The notes under the pieces were generated by a model that was not told where the DNA came from, made no database searches, and worked only from the letters and a program-made list of their open reading frames with translations. Below, piece by piece: positions 39,964 through 48,813 of a DNA stretch of 64,000 nt (within the stretch, counting starts at the first letter, position 1; every line of letters starts with the position of its first letter). Source of the DNA: Anaerolineales bacterium (lineage in GTDB: Bacteria; Chloroflexota; Anaerolineae; Anaerolineales; Villigracilaceae); assembly GCA_015075275.1 (NCBI GenBank), contig JABTUU010000001.1, positions 682,001-746,000 of the forward strand, written 5' to 3'. A program made the position numbers and the translations under genes.

Positions 39964-40581
39964 TTATGGATTTTCTACGATTACAGTCACTTTGTCTTTG
40001 AAGAGCATAATTATTAAATTGTCATCGTTGGAAAGACGAAAAGAGCCTACCATTTGCCTTCCGCCTACCCAGGCGACGTATAAGTACGATCCGAGGGGCG
40101 CATCTACCTTAACTTGTTTGCGCACCGGATATTCAAGAATCGTATGGTATCCGTCGATCGTTGTCGCTTGCAATGAGATATAGGCTTGCGCTTTGGATCG
40201 ATTCCATAATGTAATCGTAGTAAACGGAATTGCCGGCGGTAAAGTTCCATGCTTTAAGATTACAGCTGTTGAGGTGGAGGATGGGGTGACGGGCGCGACG
40301 ATGGTTGCCGTATCTGTTGCCGCAACGTCGGTTGAGGTCGCGAACGTAACGGTTAAATTTGGCGCGGTGGAGGTAGCTTTAACGGTCGAGGTTGCGGTCG
40401 GTGAGAGCGCTGCCGGCGTGTGAGACGGGAGAGGCGTCTCTGTGTCTACTTCGACTAGAGTGGGAAAAACGGTCGGGGTCTCCTGTAATGTTGCCGTTGG
40501 AGAGGCGATAGCGGGGATTGAGCTAATGGGAAGACATGCCATCGCCAGCGCGCCGACCGCCAAAAAGGCGAGCCTTTTCAT
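39964..40581 (-). CDS. PT-rich lipoprotein, tandem copy 1
   Basis: 205 residues, the first gene of the trio. The signal peptide ends near Ala-Met-Ala-Cys-Leu-Pro (lipobox). A long Pro/Thr/Ala/Val stalk (about 25-110) is followed by a C-terminal beta domain (about 115-205). It is the most diverged: it lacks the Ala-Glu-Thr-Gln segment of the other two, but the C-terminal domain pattern (substituted strands, Tyr, Gly-Ser) is similar. Confidence 0.8.
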   Translation of the reverse strand: MKRLAFLAVGALAMACLPISSIPAIASPTATLQETPTVFPTLVEVDTETPLPSHTPAALSPTATSTVKATSTAPNLTVTFATSTDVAATDTATIVAPVTPSSTSTAVILKHGTLPPAIPFTTITLWNRSKAQAYISLQATTIDGYHTILEYPVRKQVKVDAPLGSYLYVAWVGGRQMVGSFRLSNDDNLIIMLFKDKVTVIVENP

Positions 40582-40600
40582 ACCGCCTCCTTATACGTCC

Positions 40601-40942
40601 TTAGGATGAAGAAGCTGTTTCCAAGAATTGTTCTACCGTGTCGCGCAACATGCGTTCGGGCAACGCGCCGACCTGACGGTGGAGGATTTTCCCGCCCGAC
40701 ACAAACAACATTGTTGGAATGCCTTGAATGCCGTATTTCATCATCCATTCCTGATTTTCATCGGTGTTGATTTTCGCTACGATTAACTTCCCCTCGAATT
40801 CTTTAGCGAATTTATCGAGGATTGGAGCGATCATCTTGCAAGGTCCGCACCACGGAGCCCAAAAATCAACAATCACCGGCGTGCTGGATTGTAATACGGT
40901 TTGCTCGTAGGCGGCGTCTGTAATATGAATTGGTTCGTTCAT
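40601..40942 (-). CDS. trxA: thioredoxin
   Basis: 113 residues from the ATG at 40942. The active site Trp-Cys-Gly-Pro-Cys-Lys near 36-41, Asp-Phe-Trp-Ala-Pro, and cis-Pro in Gly-Ile-Pro-Thr-Met near 80 are all intact. A disulfide reductant of standard length. It starts the minus-strand group that runs into the lipoprotein trio 19 bases downstream. Confidence 0.96.
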   Translation of the reverse strand: MNEPIHITDAAYEQTVLQSSTPVIVDFWAPWCGPCKMIAPILDKFAKEFEGKLIVAKINTDENQEWMMKYGIQGIPTMLFVSGGKILHRQVGALPERMLRDTVEQFLETASSS

Positions 40943-41001
40943 CTGCCTTCTTTTCCTTTTCAATTAAAATCGTTACGCGAGTATAACACAAACCCGCATG
41001 T

Positions 41002-41007
41002 TATAAT
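41002..41007 (+). promoter_or_regulatory. extended -10 box of ftsY
   Basis: TGTTATAAT ends eight bases before the ftsY ATG. There is no ribosome site, so the mRNA is likely leaderless or nearly so. Confidence 0.55.
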
Positions 41008-41015
41008 CGCCCCTC

Positions 41016-41924
41016 ATGACGGATCTATTTTCAAAATGGAAGAGCGGGCTTTCTAAGACCGGCAAGGTCGCTTTTGGACGTTTAGCGACGCTTTTGGGCG
41101 CCTCCGAAATCTCCGACGAAACTTGGGATGATCTCGAAACGCTTCTGATTCAAGCGGACCTTGGGATCGAAACTGTGACGGAAATCCTCGACGCGCTTCG
41201 CCGCATCGTCCGCGACGACGGTTTAACTCGCTCCAGCGAGCTTTTGACCGTTCTTCGAGTCGAATTGCGCCAGCGACTTGACGATCCGCCTGCTTTAACG
41301 TGGGCTGAGAAACCGTCTGTAGTTATGATGGTCGGCGTGAATGGCTCCGGTAAAACGACAACCATAGCGAAAATGGGCCGTTATTTTCAGCTGGAGGGGA
41401 AGTCGCTGTTGTTTGGCGCGGCGGATACTTTCCGCGCGGGGGCGGTAAACCAACTGCAGGTGTGGGGCGAGCGCCTCGGCGTGGACGTGATCTCCGGCGC
41501 GCCAGAATCGGATCCGGGTGCGGTTGCATTTTCCGCAACGCAGGCGGGCGCGGCTCGCAGCGTAGATTTTGTTGTTGTGGATACCGCCGGGCGATTACAC
41601 ACGCGTTTCAACTTAATGGAAGAACTTAAGAAAGTACATCGCGTGATCGGCAAGGCTTTGCCCGGAGCGCCTCATGCTGTGTGGCTCGTTCTTGATTCTA
41701 CGACTGGCCAAAACGCCATACAGCAAGCAAAAGCGTTCAAAGAGGCTGTTGGCGTGACCGGTGTGATCTTGTCCAAGTTAGACTCGTCCGCGCGCGGCGG
41801 GTTTGCCTTCGCCGTTCAACGTGAGTTGGGCCTGCCGATTCTGTTTGTCGGATTAGGCGAAACAATAGACGACCTTGTGCCGTTCGATCCGGATGCGTTT
41901 GTGGATGGAATTCTAGAGAAATAA
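41016..41924 (+). CDS. ftsY: signal recognition particle receptor FtsY
   Basis: 302 residues, the short form without the long acidic N-terminal A domain. The N domain helices (about 5-85) precede the G domain with G1 Gly-Val-Asn-Gly-Ser-Gly-Lys-Thr-Thr near 105, Asp-Thr-Ala-Gly-Arg (G3) near 190, and Ser-Lys-Leu-Asp (G4) near 250. It docks SRP-ribosome complexes at the membrane. prfB follows on the same strand after 39 bases. Confidence 0.96.
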   Translation: MTDLFSKWKSGLSKTGKVAFGRLATLLGASEISDETWDDLETLLIQADLGIETVTEILDALRRIVRDDGLTRSSELLTVLRVELRQRLDDPPALTWAEKPSVVMMVGVNGSGKTTTIAKMGRYFQLEGKSLLFGAADTFRAGAVNQLQVWGERLGVDVISGAPESDPGAVAFSATQAGAARSVDFVVVDTAGRLHTRFNLMEELKKVHRVIGKALPGAPHAVWLVLDSTTGQNAIQQAKAFKEAVGVTGVILSKLDSSARGGFAFAVQRELGLPILFVGLGETIDDLVPFDPDAFVDGILEK

Positions 41925-41963
41925 CATAGGGTAAGATTTTATTTTGCTCTATAAGGAGTGATC

Positions 41964-43044
41964 ATGCAAGACTTTGTCAATCGTATTACATCATTGCAAG
42001 ACCTAACCCGGCAATTACTGGTGCGTCTTTGACTTCGTTGCAAAAGAAGCGCAACTATCTCAGCTTAATAATGAAGTCGAATCTCCCGACTTGTGGAACA
42101 ATCCCTCGTACGCGCAAGGATTGATGAAACGATACAACTCCTTGAAATCCGAAGTGGAGTCGTGGCGTGCCTTTTCGCGTCGCTTAGACGATGCGTTGGA
42201 ATTAGCGCGCTTAGATGATGAAAGCCTGACCGCCGAATTGGAAGCGGAGATCTCGATGCTGGAGGCGGAAGCGGAGAAGCGTTCGTTTACCGCCATGCTT
42301 TCCGGACCTTACGATCGCGACTCTGCTATCCTTGCTATTCATGCGGGCGCGGGTGGAACCGATTCGCAGGATTGGGCGGCAATGCTCCAACGCATGTTTT
42401 TACGTTGGGCGGAAGATCGCGGCTTCCAAACAGAGATTCTCGACACAACGCCCGGCGAAGAGGCTGGCATTAAGAGCGCGACCATTGCGATAGACGGCGA
42501 ATATGCGTTTGGTTACTTGCGTTCTGAGAAAGGCGTGCATCGTCTTGTGCGCCTCTCGCCGTTCGACTCGGCGCACCGCCGGCATACGTCGTTTGCCTTG
42601 ATCGAAGTCCTTCCACAGGTGGCGATGGGCGACGCGGAAATTCAAATTGACCCAAGCGAAATTAAAATGGACGTCTTTCGCTCTTCTGGCGCGGGCGGGC
42701 AAAACGTGCAGAAGAATGCGACCGCTGTGCGTCTGACGCATATCCCGACGGGAATCGTGGTCACTTGTCAAAACGAACGCTCACAGACTCAGAACCGCGA
42801 ATTCGCTATGCGGATTTTACGCGCGCGTTTGCTGGAGTTGCGTCAGGCTGAAAAGGAAGAAGAGCGCGCGGTTTTGCGCGGCGAATACACAAAGGCGGAA
42901 TGGGGCAGTCAGATCCGCTCGTATGTTTTGCATCCGTATCAAATGGTGAAAGATCACCGCACCGAATATGAATCGGGCAACACGCAAGCAGTGCTAGACG
43001 GCGAGTTAGACGACTTTATGGAAGCGTATTTAAAGCAGGCATAG
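41964..43044 (+). CDS. prfB: peptide chain release factor 2 with +1 programmed frameshift
   Basis: The gene begins at ATG 41964 (AAGGAG before it). After 22 codons it meets the in-frame stop TGA at 42030-42032 within CTT-TGA-C, the classical RF2 frameshift site. Slipping +1 continues in the frame that ends at 43044, giving about 359 residues. The rest is standard: Ser-Pro-Phe tripeptide (codon recognition) and Gly-Gly-Gln (peptide release). RF2 senses its own stop and thus autoregulates. The stimulatory purine run usually placed three bases upstream is weak here (CTGGTG). Confidence 0.95.
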
Positions 43045-43046
43045 CA

Positions 43047-43175
43047 ATGAAGAAGATTTTTAATATCGTGTTCTCACGCGAAAATATACTGGCGTTCGCG
43101 CTTTGCCTTATCCTGATCGCGCTGACGATCTTTACGGCGGACACTTCCCCAACCTGGATCTATCAGGGCTTTTGA
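43047..43175 (+). CDS. DltX-like 42-aa membrane microprotein
   Basis: 42 residues. A basic start (Met-Lys-Lys-Ile-Phe) leads into one membrane helix (about 13-31: Leu-Ala-Phe-Ala-Leu-Cys-Leu-Ile-Leu-Ile-Ala-Leu) and a short outer tail ending Pro-Thr-Trp-Ile-Tyr-Gln-Gly-Phe at the C-terminus. DltX, the microprotein of dlt operons, ends in an aromatic-x-Tyr-x-x-Phe motif whose Tyr is proposed to carry the acyl group; Trp-Ile-Tyr-Gln-Gly-Phe fits. Its stop overlaps the MBOAT start (TGATG), so it is coupled to its presumed partner. It starts two bases after the prfB stop. Confidence 0.75.
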   Translation: MKKIFNIVFSRENILAFALCLILIALTIFTADTSPTWIYQGF

Positions 43176-44578
43176 TGACGCTTGCGCAGATTTTGATTCT
43201 GGCTGTCGTCGCCATTCTTATTAATTCATTAAGAGCCTGGCGTTCTGGCGCAATGTTAGCGGCGAGCGTCCTGGCTGTTTATTGGCTGCAGCCTCGTCAG
43301 GCGCTCGATAGCCTGACATTTTGGCTGCCGACGATACTGTTTGTTATTAGCGTAGGCGTATGGGCTGCGACATCTTCTTTTGAATCGCAAGAACGACGGG
43401 AGAATTGGGCGGCGTTAGCGATTCTTATTGCGACGATTGCCGCGGTAAACATCAGCCGGCATCTGGGGTTTGACTACTTAATTGCTGCGGATACGCCGCG
43501 TGTGCAATGGCTATTGCTTGTCTTGAGCGCGCTTCTTCTCGCTTTCTGGGGGCTGTCTCGTCTAGGGCGTTTTTCTAGAATCGCGCTCGCGGCGGCGGCG
43601 CTCGGCATTGTTGGGCTGTTCTTGTTGATTAAGATTCCTTCTGCGCTGTCTACGGCAGTAGCGTGGCTTTCTCAACTTCGAGGAAAAGAAACGATTCCCT
43701 CGCCGGTCTCATGGCTGGGGTTTTCGTACATTTCTTTTCGCCTGCTGCATACGATCTTTGACCGGCTGGCAGGGCGGCTGCCACGATTGTCCTTGATGAC
43801 TTATCTGAATTATGCGATCTTCTTTCCGAGTTTTGTTTCAGGTCCGATAGACCGCGTAGAACGATTTCAGAAAGATTTGGCGGCTCCTCTTCCTGTAGAC
43901 GCAGACGGCTTAACGGAGGCGGGGACGCGGCTGTTCACCGGGCTGTTTAAGAAATTCGTTCTGGCCGATGCGCTTGGGTGGATCGCGTTAAATCAAGCCT
44001 ATTTGACAGATGCGAAGAGCGGCGCGTGGCTATGGCTTTTCCTGTATGCCTATTCGCTGCAGATATTTTTTGACTTTAGCGGATATACCGATATGGCGAT
44101 CGGGCTAGGAAGGTTGATGGGCATACGCTTGCCTGAGAACTTCAACGCGCCTTATTTAAAACCCAACCTGAGTCAATTTTGGAATTCGTGGCATATCACG
44201 CTGACGCAGTGGTTTCGCTCTTATTTCTTCAATCCACTGACGCGTCGTATGCGCGCCGCGTTGCGCCCCTTGCCGGTATTCGCTATGATTTTGCTCTCTC
44301 AGGCCGCGACGATGGTTTTAATCGGTTTGTGGCACGGAGCGACGATCAATTACCTGCTGTGGGGACTGTGGCATGGGGCAGGATTGTTCGTACAGAATAG
44401 ATGGAGCGCGTGGACGCGCCCCTATTTTGTGGTAGCGTCTCCATTGTTGAATCGTATGGCGCGCTACGCGGGCATCTTTACGACCTTTCACTTTGTGTCG
44501 CTTGGTTGGTTGTTTTTCATCTTCCCCGATGCCTCTATGGCGCGATTTGCTTTATTAAGGCTGATAGGCGTTCAATGA
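43175..44578 (+). CDS. MBOAT-family O-acyltransferase (DltB/AlgI-like)
   Basis: 467 residues, about 10-12 membrane helices. The MBOAT core shows Phe-Trp-Asn-Ser-Trp-His-Ile-Thr-Leu-Thr-Gln-Trp-Phe-Arg (about 330-343) and the catalytic His in Trp-His-Gly-Ala-Thr-Ile-Asn-Tyr near 386-395, repeated by a second Trp-His-Gly-Ala. Pro-Ser-Phe-Val-Ser-Gly-Pro-Ile-Asp-Arg near 225 is also typical. It should take an acyl group from a cytosolic carrier and move it across the membrane. Its stop overlaps the next gene (ATGA). Confidence 0.92.
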   Translation: MTLAQILILAVVAILINSLRAWRSGAMLAASVLAVYWLQPRQALDSLTFWLPTILFVISVGVWAATSSFESQERRENWAALAILIATIAAVNISRHLGFDYLIAADTPRVQWLLLVLSALLLAFWGLSRLGRFSRIALAAAALGIVGLFLLIKIPSALSTAVAWLSQLRGKETIPSPVSWLGFSYISFRLLHTIFDRLAGRLPRLSLMTYLNYAIFFPSFVSGPIDRVERFQKDLAAPLPVDADGLTEAGTRLFTGLFKKFVLADALGWIALNQAYLTDAKSGAWLWLFLYAYSLQIFFDFSGYTDMAIGLGRLMGIRLPENFNAPYLKPNLSQFWNSWHITLTQWFRSYFFNPLTRRMRAALRPLPVFAMILLSQAATMVLIGLWHGATINYLLWGLWHGAGLFVQNRWSAWTRPYFVVASPLLNRMARYAGIFTTFHFVSLGWLFFIFPDASMARFALLRLIGVQ

Positions 44579-45672
44579 CGACTCCAGTTCGCCCTTTACG
44601 CGTCTTGTTCAAAGGCGCGACAATGTATATCCTTGTCAATGTCGTTTATGCGTTGATCAACCCCGCGTTTACGCTATCCGCCTATAATAGCGCGTTCGAC
44701 GGGCGCTCGCGCTTTCCATTCGCCGGACAAAATGTTTCCTATTCTGTCATGATAGACGATATTGATGCGATGTTGGCATCGCATCGAGTTTCGGCGAAAA
44801 AAGAGGCGGATGAATTTCGGGTCGTAGCGATCGGCGACTCTTCTGTCTGGCAGGAGGGCGTCGCCGCGCCGGATACATTTTTGGAGTATTTGAACGCGCA
44901 GAATATTAAATGCGGTGAAAAGCGAGCGGTTTTTTACAACTTAGGTTATCCTCATCCTTCCGTCGTCAAAGATTTAGTGATTATGCGAGAGGCGCTAAAC
45001 GCCGAACCCGATCTGATCGTCTGGTTTGTGACTTTAAATACGATTTTTCCGCGGCGCGTCAATCCGTTTATTGACGCTAATCGCAGCCAAACGCTGACGA
45101 TTCTCGACGCGTACACGTTGTCTTTGTCTGGAGAGGACGAACTGCGCGCCGAACAACATGGATTGTGGGATAAGTCGCTGATCGGGAAGCGATCGTTGCT
45201 GGCGCGTTGGATCAAACTACAAGCGCTTGGGCTGATTTGGCAGGCTACCGAACTAGACTATCATGACGATGGCGCGCAAGACTTACCGCCTGAGAACGAC
45301 CTTTCTGATGCGACATCGTTTATGGGTATGCAACCAGATGCGACTATATCAGAAACGTTGCTGTTGCATGCTGTGCAGGCGGGGCATACGCTTGCCAGGG
45401 AAACGCCCATTTTACTTGTGAATGAACCGATATTTATCGCAAACGGAGAGAATTCTGAAATTCGCTATAATAAATCGTATCCGCGCTGGGCGTACGATCA
45501 ATATCGCGCAGCGTTGGCGGACGAAGCGCGGACGAACGAATGGGACTATCTGGATCTTTGGGATGCAGTCCCAGCGCGATATTTCTCGACGATACTTCAT
45601 CTTACAGAAGACGGAGGCTGGCTGGCGGCGGACGCGCTGACGCCAACCATCTCTAAATTATATTGCCAATAA
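44575..45672 (+). CDS. SGNH-fold transferase/hydrolase, copy 1 (DltD/AlgJ-like)
   Basis: 365 residues. One N-terminal membrane helix (about 15-32) anchors an extracytoplasmic SGNH domain with the Ser motif Ile-Gly-Asp-Ser-Ser-Val-Trp near 85-91, Asn-Leu-Gly-Tyr-Pro near 122 and a C-terminal Leu-His-Leu-Thr-Glu-Asp-Gly carrying the catalytic His near 340. Such proteins complete transfer of acyl groups to polymer outside the cell. It overlaps the MBOAT gene by 4 bases. Confidence 0.85.
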   Translation: MTTPVRPLRVLFKGATMYILVNVVYALINPAFTLSAYNSAFDGRSRFPFAGQNVSYSVMIDDIDAMLASHRVSAKKEADEFRVVAIGDSSVWQEGVAAPDTFLEYLNAQNIKCGEKRAVFYNLGYPHPSVVKDLVIMREALNAEPDLIVWFVTLNTIFPRRVNPFIDANRSQTLTILDAYTLSLSGEDELRAEQHGLWDKSLIGKRSLLARWIKLQALGLIWQATELDYHDDGAQDLPPENDLSDATSFMGMQPDATISETLLLHAVQAGHTLARETPILLVNEPIFIANGENSEIRYNKSYPRWAYDQYRAALADEARTNEWDYLDLWDAVPARYFSTILHLTEDGGWLAADALTPTISKLYCQ

Positions 45673-45690
45673 CATCATAAGGAGCGTACG

Positions 45691-45933
45691 ATGGATTCTA
45701 TTCTTGAAGCCTTGGAAAAACAGATTGCCTCTCAAATCTTGAAACAGCCGAACCGGAAGATTGCAGTTGACGAACCGCTGATCTCTAGCGGCTTAATCGA
45801 TTCGTTCAGCTTGATGGATGTGGCTTTATATGTAGAGGACGCCTTTGGCGTTCGCATCGAAGATACTGAGTTGAACGCAGAGACGTTCGACACATTAACC
45901 CAGCTTGCTTCCCTGATCGAATCGCGCAAATGA
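45691..45933 (+). CDS. acyl carrier protein (DltC-like)
   Basis: 80 residues. The phosphopantetheine-accepting Ser lies in Leu-Ile-Asp-Ser-Phe-Ser-Leu near 37-43. The four-helix carrier pattern and acidic composition are right. AAGGAGC precedes its ATG. It sits between the two SGNH genes and just before the ligase pair, so it should carry the acyl group from ligase to MBOAT. Its stop overlaps the next start (ATGA). Confidence 0.92.
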   Translation: MDSILEALEKQIASQILKQPNRKIAVDEPLISSGLIDSFSLMDVALYVEDAFGVRIEDTELNAETFDTLTQLASLIESRK

Positions 45934-47063
45934 TTGATGAAGTTCGACCCCTGCGCGTATTATTCAAAGCGGCTGTTTTATTTTTTGGCGTGAATATCCT
46001 ATTTGCATGGGTAAATCCGCCTGTAGGAAAATTGACGCTCTATAATTCCCTTTTCCCCGGCAGGGTTCGTTTTTCATATGAACAAGAGCCGCAGTTCTAT
46101 CTCAAAGGTTTCAATGCGCCGATCTATGAGGACTTTGACGCTATGTTCGGCGCTCACCGTATTTCCCAGAAGAAGAAAGATGACGAATTCCGTATTCTGT
46201 TTCTTGGCGATTCGTCTACATGGAGCGTTAGCGTACAGGCGGAGGATACGCTCGCGGAGCAACTCAACCGAAAAAGACTCCGTGTGCGCGATGGACGAAC
46301 GATCCGAGTATATAATCTCGGCTATCCCATGTCTTTTTTGATGCGCGACCTTTTGATTCTAGATAAGGCGATGGAGTATGAACCCGATATGATCATTTGG
46401 TTTATCACTCTTTCGACGCTTGAGTCAAAAAGAGCGGAAACCTATTTTATTCTTCCCCATGCAGACAGATACTTGCAGCTTCTTGAAACATATAGTTTGC
46501 CCCCGCTTCCTTTGATAGAGCCGATTCATGCAGCTGCATTTTTTGATCGAACGATTGTAGGGCAGCGAAGGCGATTGAGAAACATTCTGTTTGTTCAAGC
46601 GATGGGCGCGCTGTGGGCTGCAACGGGGGTAGATAACCACGAAGGACGCGCCAATGTGACTGGCGTTCCCGACCCTAATGTCGAAGCAAACTTTGAGTAC
46701 GGAAAGATGCTGCCGGGAGACGACTTGTCTGAATATTTCGCTTTATTGCGGACCGACATTATTTCTGCCGCCCGCGCGGTGGCTGGGGACGCGCCAGTGG
46801 TATTGATTAATCAACCGATCTTCGTAGCAGGCGGGTTGAATAGCGATGTCCGATATAATGATTTATATCCACGCTGGGTCTACGATGAATATCGCAGGTT
46901 CCTTTCTGACTGGACGGATGAACATGAACTGCCGTACCTTGATTTTTGGAACGCTCTTCCTCCCGCCGATTTTGCAGATAACATGTTTCATAGAAACATG
47001 AGCGGCGAAAAAGAATTCGCTGATATGCTTGCTCCTCAACTTCAACAATTAATTCGCCCGTAG
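45930..47063 (+). CDS. SGNH-fold transferase/hydrolase, copy 2
   Basis: 377 residues, a paralogue of the gene at 44575: shared N-terminus Val-Arg-Pro-Leu-Arg-Val-Leu-Phe-Lys, membrane helix, and Leu-Gly-Asp-Ser-Ser-Thr-Trp near 92-98, then Asn-Leu-Gly-Tyr-Pro. Near the C-terminus Phe-His-Arg-Asn-Met-Ser-Gly-Glu replaces the Leu-His-Leu-Thr motif. Two SGNH proteins per operon is unusual against the single DltD of classical dlt. They may act as a pair or on different substrates (inference). Confidence 0.82.
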   Translation: MIDEVRPLRVLFKAAVLFFGVNILFAWVNPPVGKLTLYNSLFPGRVRFSYEQEPQFYLKGFNAPIYEDFDAMFGAHRISQKKKDDEFRILFLGDSSTWSVSVQAEDTLAEQLNRKRLRVRDGRTIRVYNLGYPMSFLMRDLLILDKAMEYEPDMIIWFITLSTLESKRAETYFILPHADRYLQLLETYSLPPLPLIEPIHAAAFFDRTIVGQRRRLRNILFVQAMGALWAATGVDNHEGRANVTGVPDPNVEANFEYGKMLPGDDLSEYFALLRTDIISAARAVAGDAPVVLINQPIFVAGGLNSDVRYNDLYPRWVYDEYRRFLSDWTDEHELPYLDFWNALPPADFADNMFHRNMSGEKEFADMLAPQLQQLIRP

Positions 47064-47069
47064 GAATTT

Positions 47070-48767
47070 ATGGAATACAAGAGAACCTTCCCTGAACGCC
47101 TTAAGTCGCTTCATGCGCGGACTCCCGACCGAGTCGCGCTCACCTTGCAGTTTCCAAACACGGACGACCTCTCGCTCACTCTTGACCAACTCCTGCGCGG
47201 CGCGAGCTCGTATGCCAGTGCGTTGACTCGCGCAAACATTCAGCCCGGCGAAGTTGTCGTGCTTATCCTCCAGCATGGAGAAGATTTAGCCTATGCGTTT
47301 TGGGGAGCGATCTTGCATGGTGCGATTCCCTCGATCATGCCGTTCCTCACGGAGAAATTATCGCCCGAGCGGTATCGCGCGGATCTATCCGCGTTGATCT
47401 CGGTGACGCAACCTGCCGCGATCGCGACCTATTCGGAATTTGAATCGGAAGTTCGTTCGGCGCTGCGGGAGGATGATTCGGTCCGCGAGGTGATCGTGAC
47501 AACACAAGTGGAAAAGAAAAATGAATTGGACTTTGACTCGTTGTCTGGTTTCCAGCGGAATCCCGAAGATATAGTTATCTTGCAGCATTCTTCGGGGACG
47601 ACAGGCTTGCAAAAGGGAGTCGCGCTTTCGCATCGGGCGGTCTTCAATCAATTGGACGCGTACGGCAAGGCTTTGAAGTTAACCGATAGCGACTCGGTCG
47701 TTTCGTGGCTTCCGCTATATCACGATATGGGCTTGATCGCCGGATTCATCATGCCCATCCTTTCGGGCATTCATCTCGTTTTGCAATCTCCGTTTGATTG
47801 GGTGCGCGCGCCGTATAAATTAATGCAAGCCGTAACAAAGTATCGCGGCACACTTTCGTGGCTTCCGAATTTTGCTTACAACTTCTGTGCGCAGAAGATC
47901 CGTGACCGTCATCTCGAAGGGGTGGATTTATCGTCATGGCGGGCGATTACCAATTGTTCGGAGCCTGTCCGTTGGGAGAGCCATAATGCGTTTTATGAGA
48001 AGTTCAAAGGCTACGGGCTGAAGCGCGAGGCGCTGCAAACATCATACGCAATGGCGGAGAATGTTTTCGCAGTGACGCAGAGTCCGCTAGGCAGCGAACC
48101 AGCCGTCCTTAAGATTGAGCGAGAGGCATTCATGTCGGAGCGGGTAGCCAAGCTAGTATCTGATGCCAGCGGCGGCGAACATCCGGCGATGAAGATGATG
48201 TCATCCGGGCGACCGTTGGGAAACGTCGAAGTGAAAGTGTTGGACGAAAATCGAAATGAATTACCCGATCGTGTTATTGGCGAAGTTGCCCTGCGAAGCG
48301 ACTGCATGTTGACGGGTTACTATCACCGCGAGGATGCGACGCAACAGGCGTTTCACGATGGTTGGTATTTGACGGGCGATTATGGATTTATCAGCGCTGG
48401 GGAGGTGTTTGTCTCTGGGCGTAAAAAAGACATGATTATCGTTGGCGGGAAAAATGTGTACCCGCAGGATTTAGAAGCGCTGACCTATGAAGTGACCGGC
48501 GTTCATGCGGGGCGTTCGGTGGCGTTTGGCATATTCGATGAAGAGCAAGGGACAGAAGACGTTGTGATCATCGCCGAGGTAGATTCGGAAGACCCTGTAG
48601 AACAGCAGAAAGTTGCAGACGCGATTCGCTTGCATGTGACAAAGAATTCCGCGATCGCTTTACGCTATGTGAAAGTCGTTGACCCGAAATGGATTCTGAA
48701 AACATCCAGCGGAAAAACGGCGCGTTCGGCGAACAAAGAGAAATTCTTAAAGGAGATGCAAGCATAA
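47070..48767 (+). CDS. acyl-AMP ligase (FAAL-like), loads the carrier protein
   Basis: 565 residues. The ANL fold shows the P-loop Ser-Ser-Gly-Thr-Thr-Gly-Leu-Gln-Lys-Gly (about 175-184), Trp-Leu-Pro-Leu-Tyr-His-Asp-Met-Gly-Leu (about 217-226, common in fatty acyl-AMP ligases), Tyr-Leu-Thr-Gly-Asp-Tyr-Gly (about 430) and the hinge Gly-Arg-Lys-Lys-Asp-Met-Ile. It should activate an acid as acyl-adenylate and load the carrier protein encoded two genes earlier, as DltA loads DltC with D-Ala. Specificity looks like fatty acid rather than amino acid (inference). It is the last gene of the operon; a terminator follows. Confidence 0.88.
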   Translation: MEYKRTFPERLKSLHARTPDRVALTLQFPNTDDLSLTLDQLLRGASSYASALTRANIQPGEVVVLILQHGEDLAYAFWGAILHGAIPSIMPFLTEKLSPERYRADLSALISVTQPAAIATYSEFESEVRSALREDDSVREVIVTTQVEKKNELDFDSLSGFQRNPEDIVILQHSSGTTGLQKGVALSHRAVFNQLDAYGKALKLTDSDSVVSWLPLYHDMGLIAGFIMPILSGIHLVLQSPFDWVRAPYKLMQAVTKYRGTLSWLPNFAYNFCAQKIRDRHLEGVDLSSWRAITNCSEPVRWESHNAFYEKFKGYGLKREALQTSYAMAENVFAVTQSPLGSEPAVLKIEREAFMSERVAKLVSDASGGEHPAMKMMSSGRPLGNVEVKVLDENRNELPDRVIGEVALRSDCMLTGYYHREDATQQAFHDGWYLTGDYGFISAGEVFVSGRKKDMIIVGGKNVYPQDLEALTYEVTGVHAGRSVAFGIFDEEQGTEDVVIIAEVDSEDPVEQQKVADAIRLHVTKNSAIALRYVKVVDPKWILKTSSGKTARSANKEKFLKEMQA

Positions 48768-48768
48768 T

Positions 48769-48799
48769 AAAAGGGCTGTCTAAAAAGACAGCCCTTTTT
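48769..48799 (+). terminator. terminator of the acylation operon
   Basis: A 12-bp stem AAAAGGGCTGTC / GACAGCCCTTTT with a 6-base loop, then T-rich. It also faces the convergent S1-domain gene. Confidence 0.92.
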
Positions 48800-48813
48800 G
48801 GTTTCAACCGATT

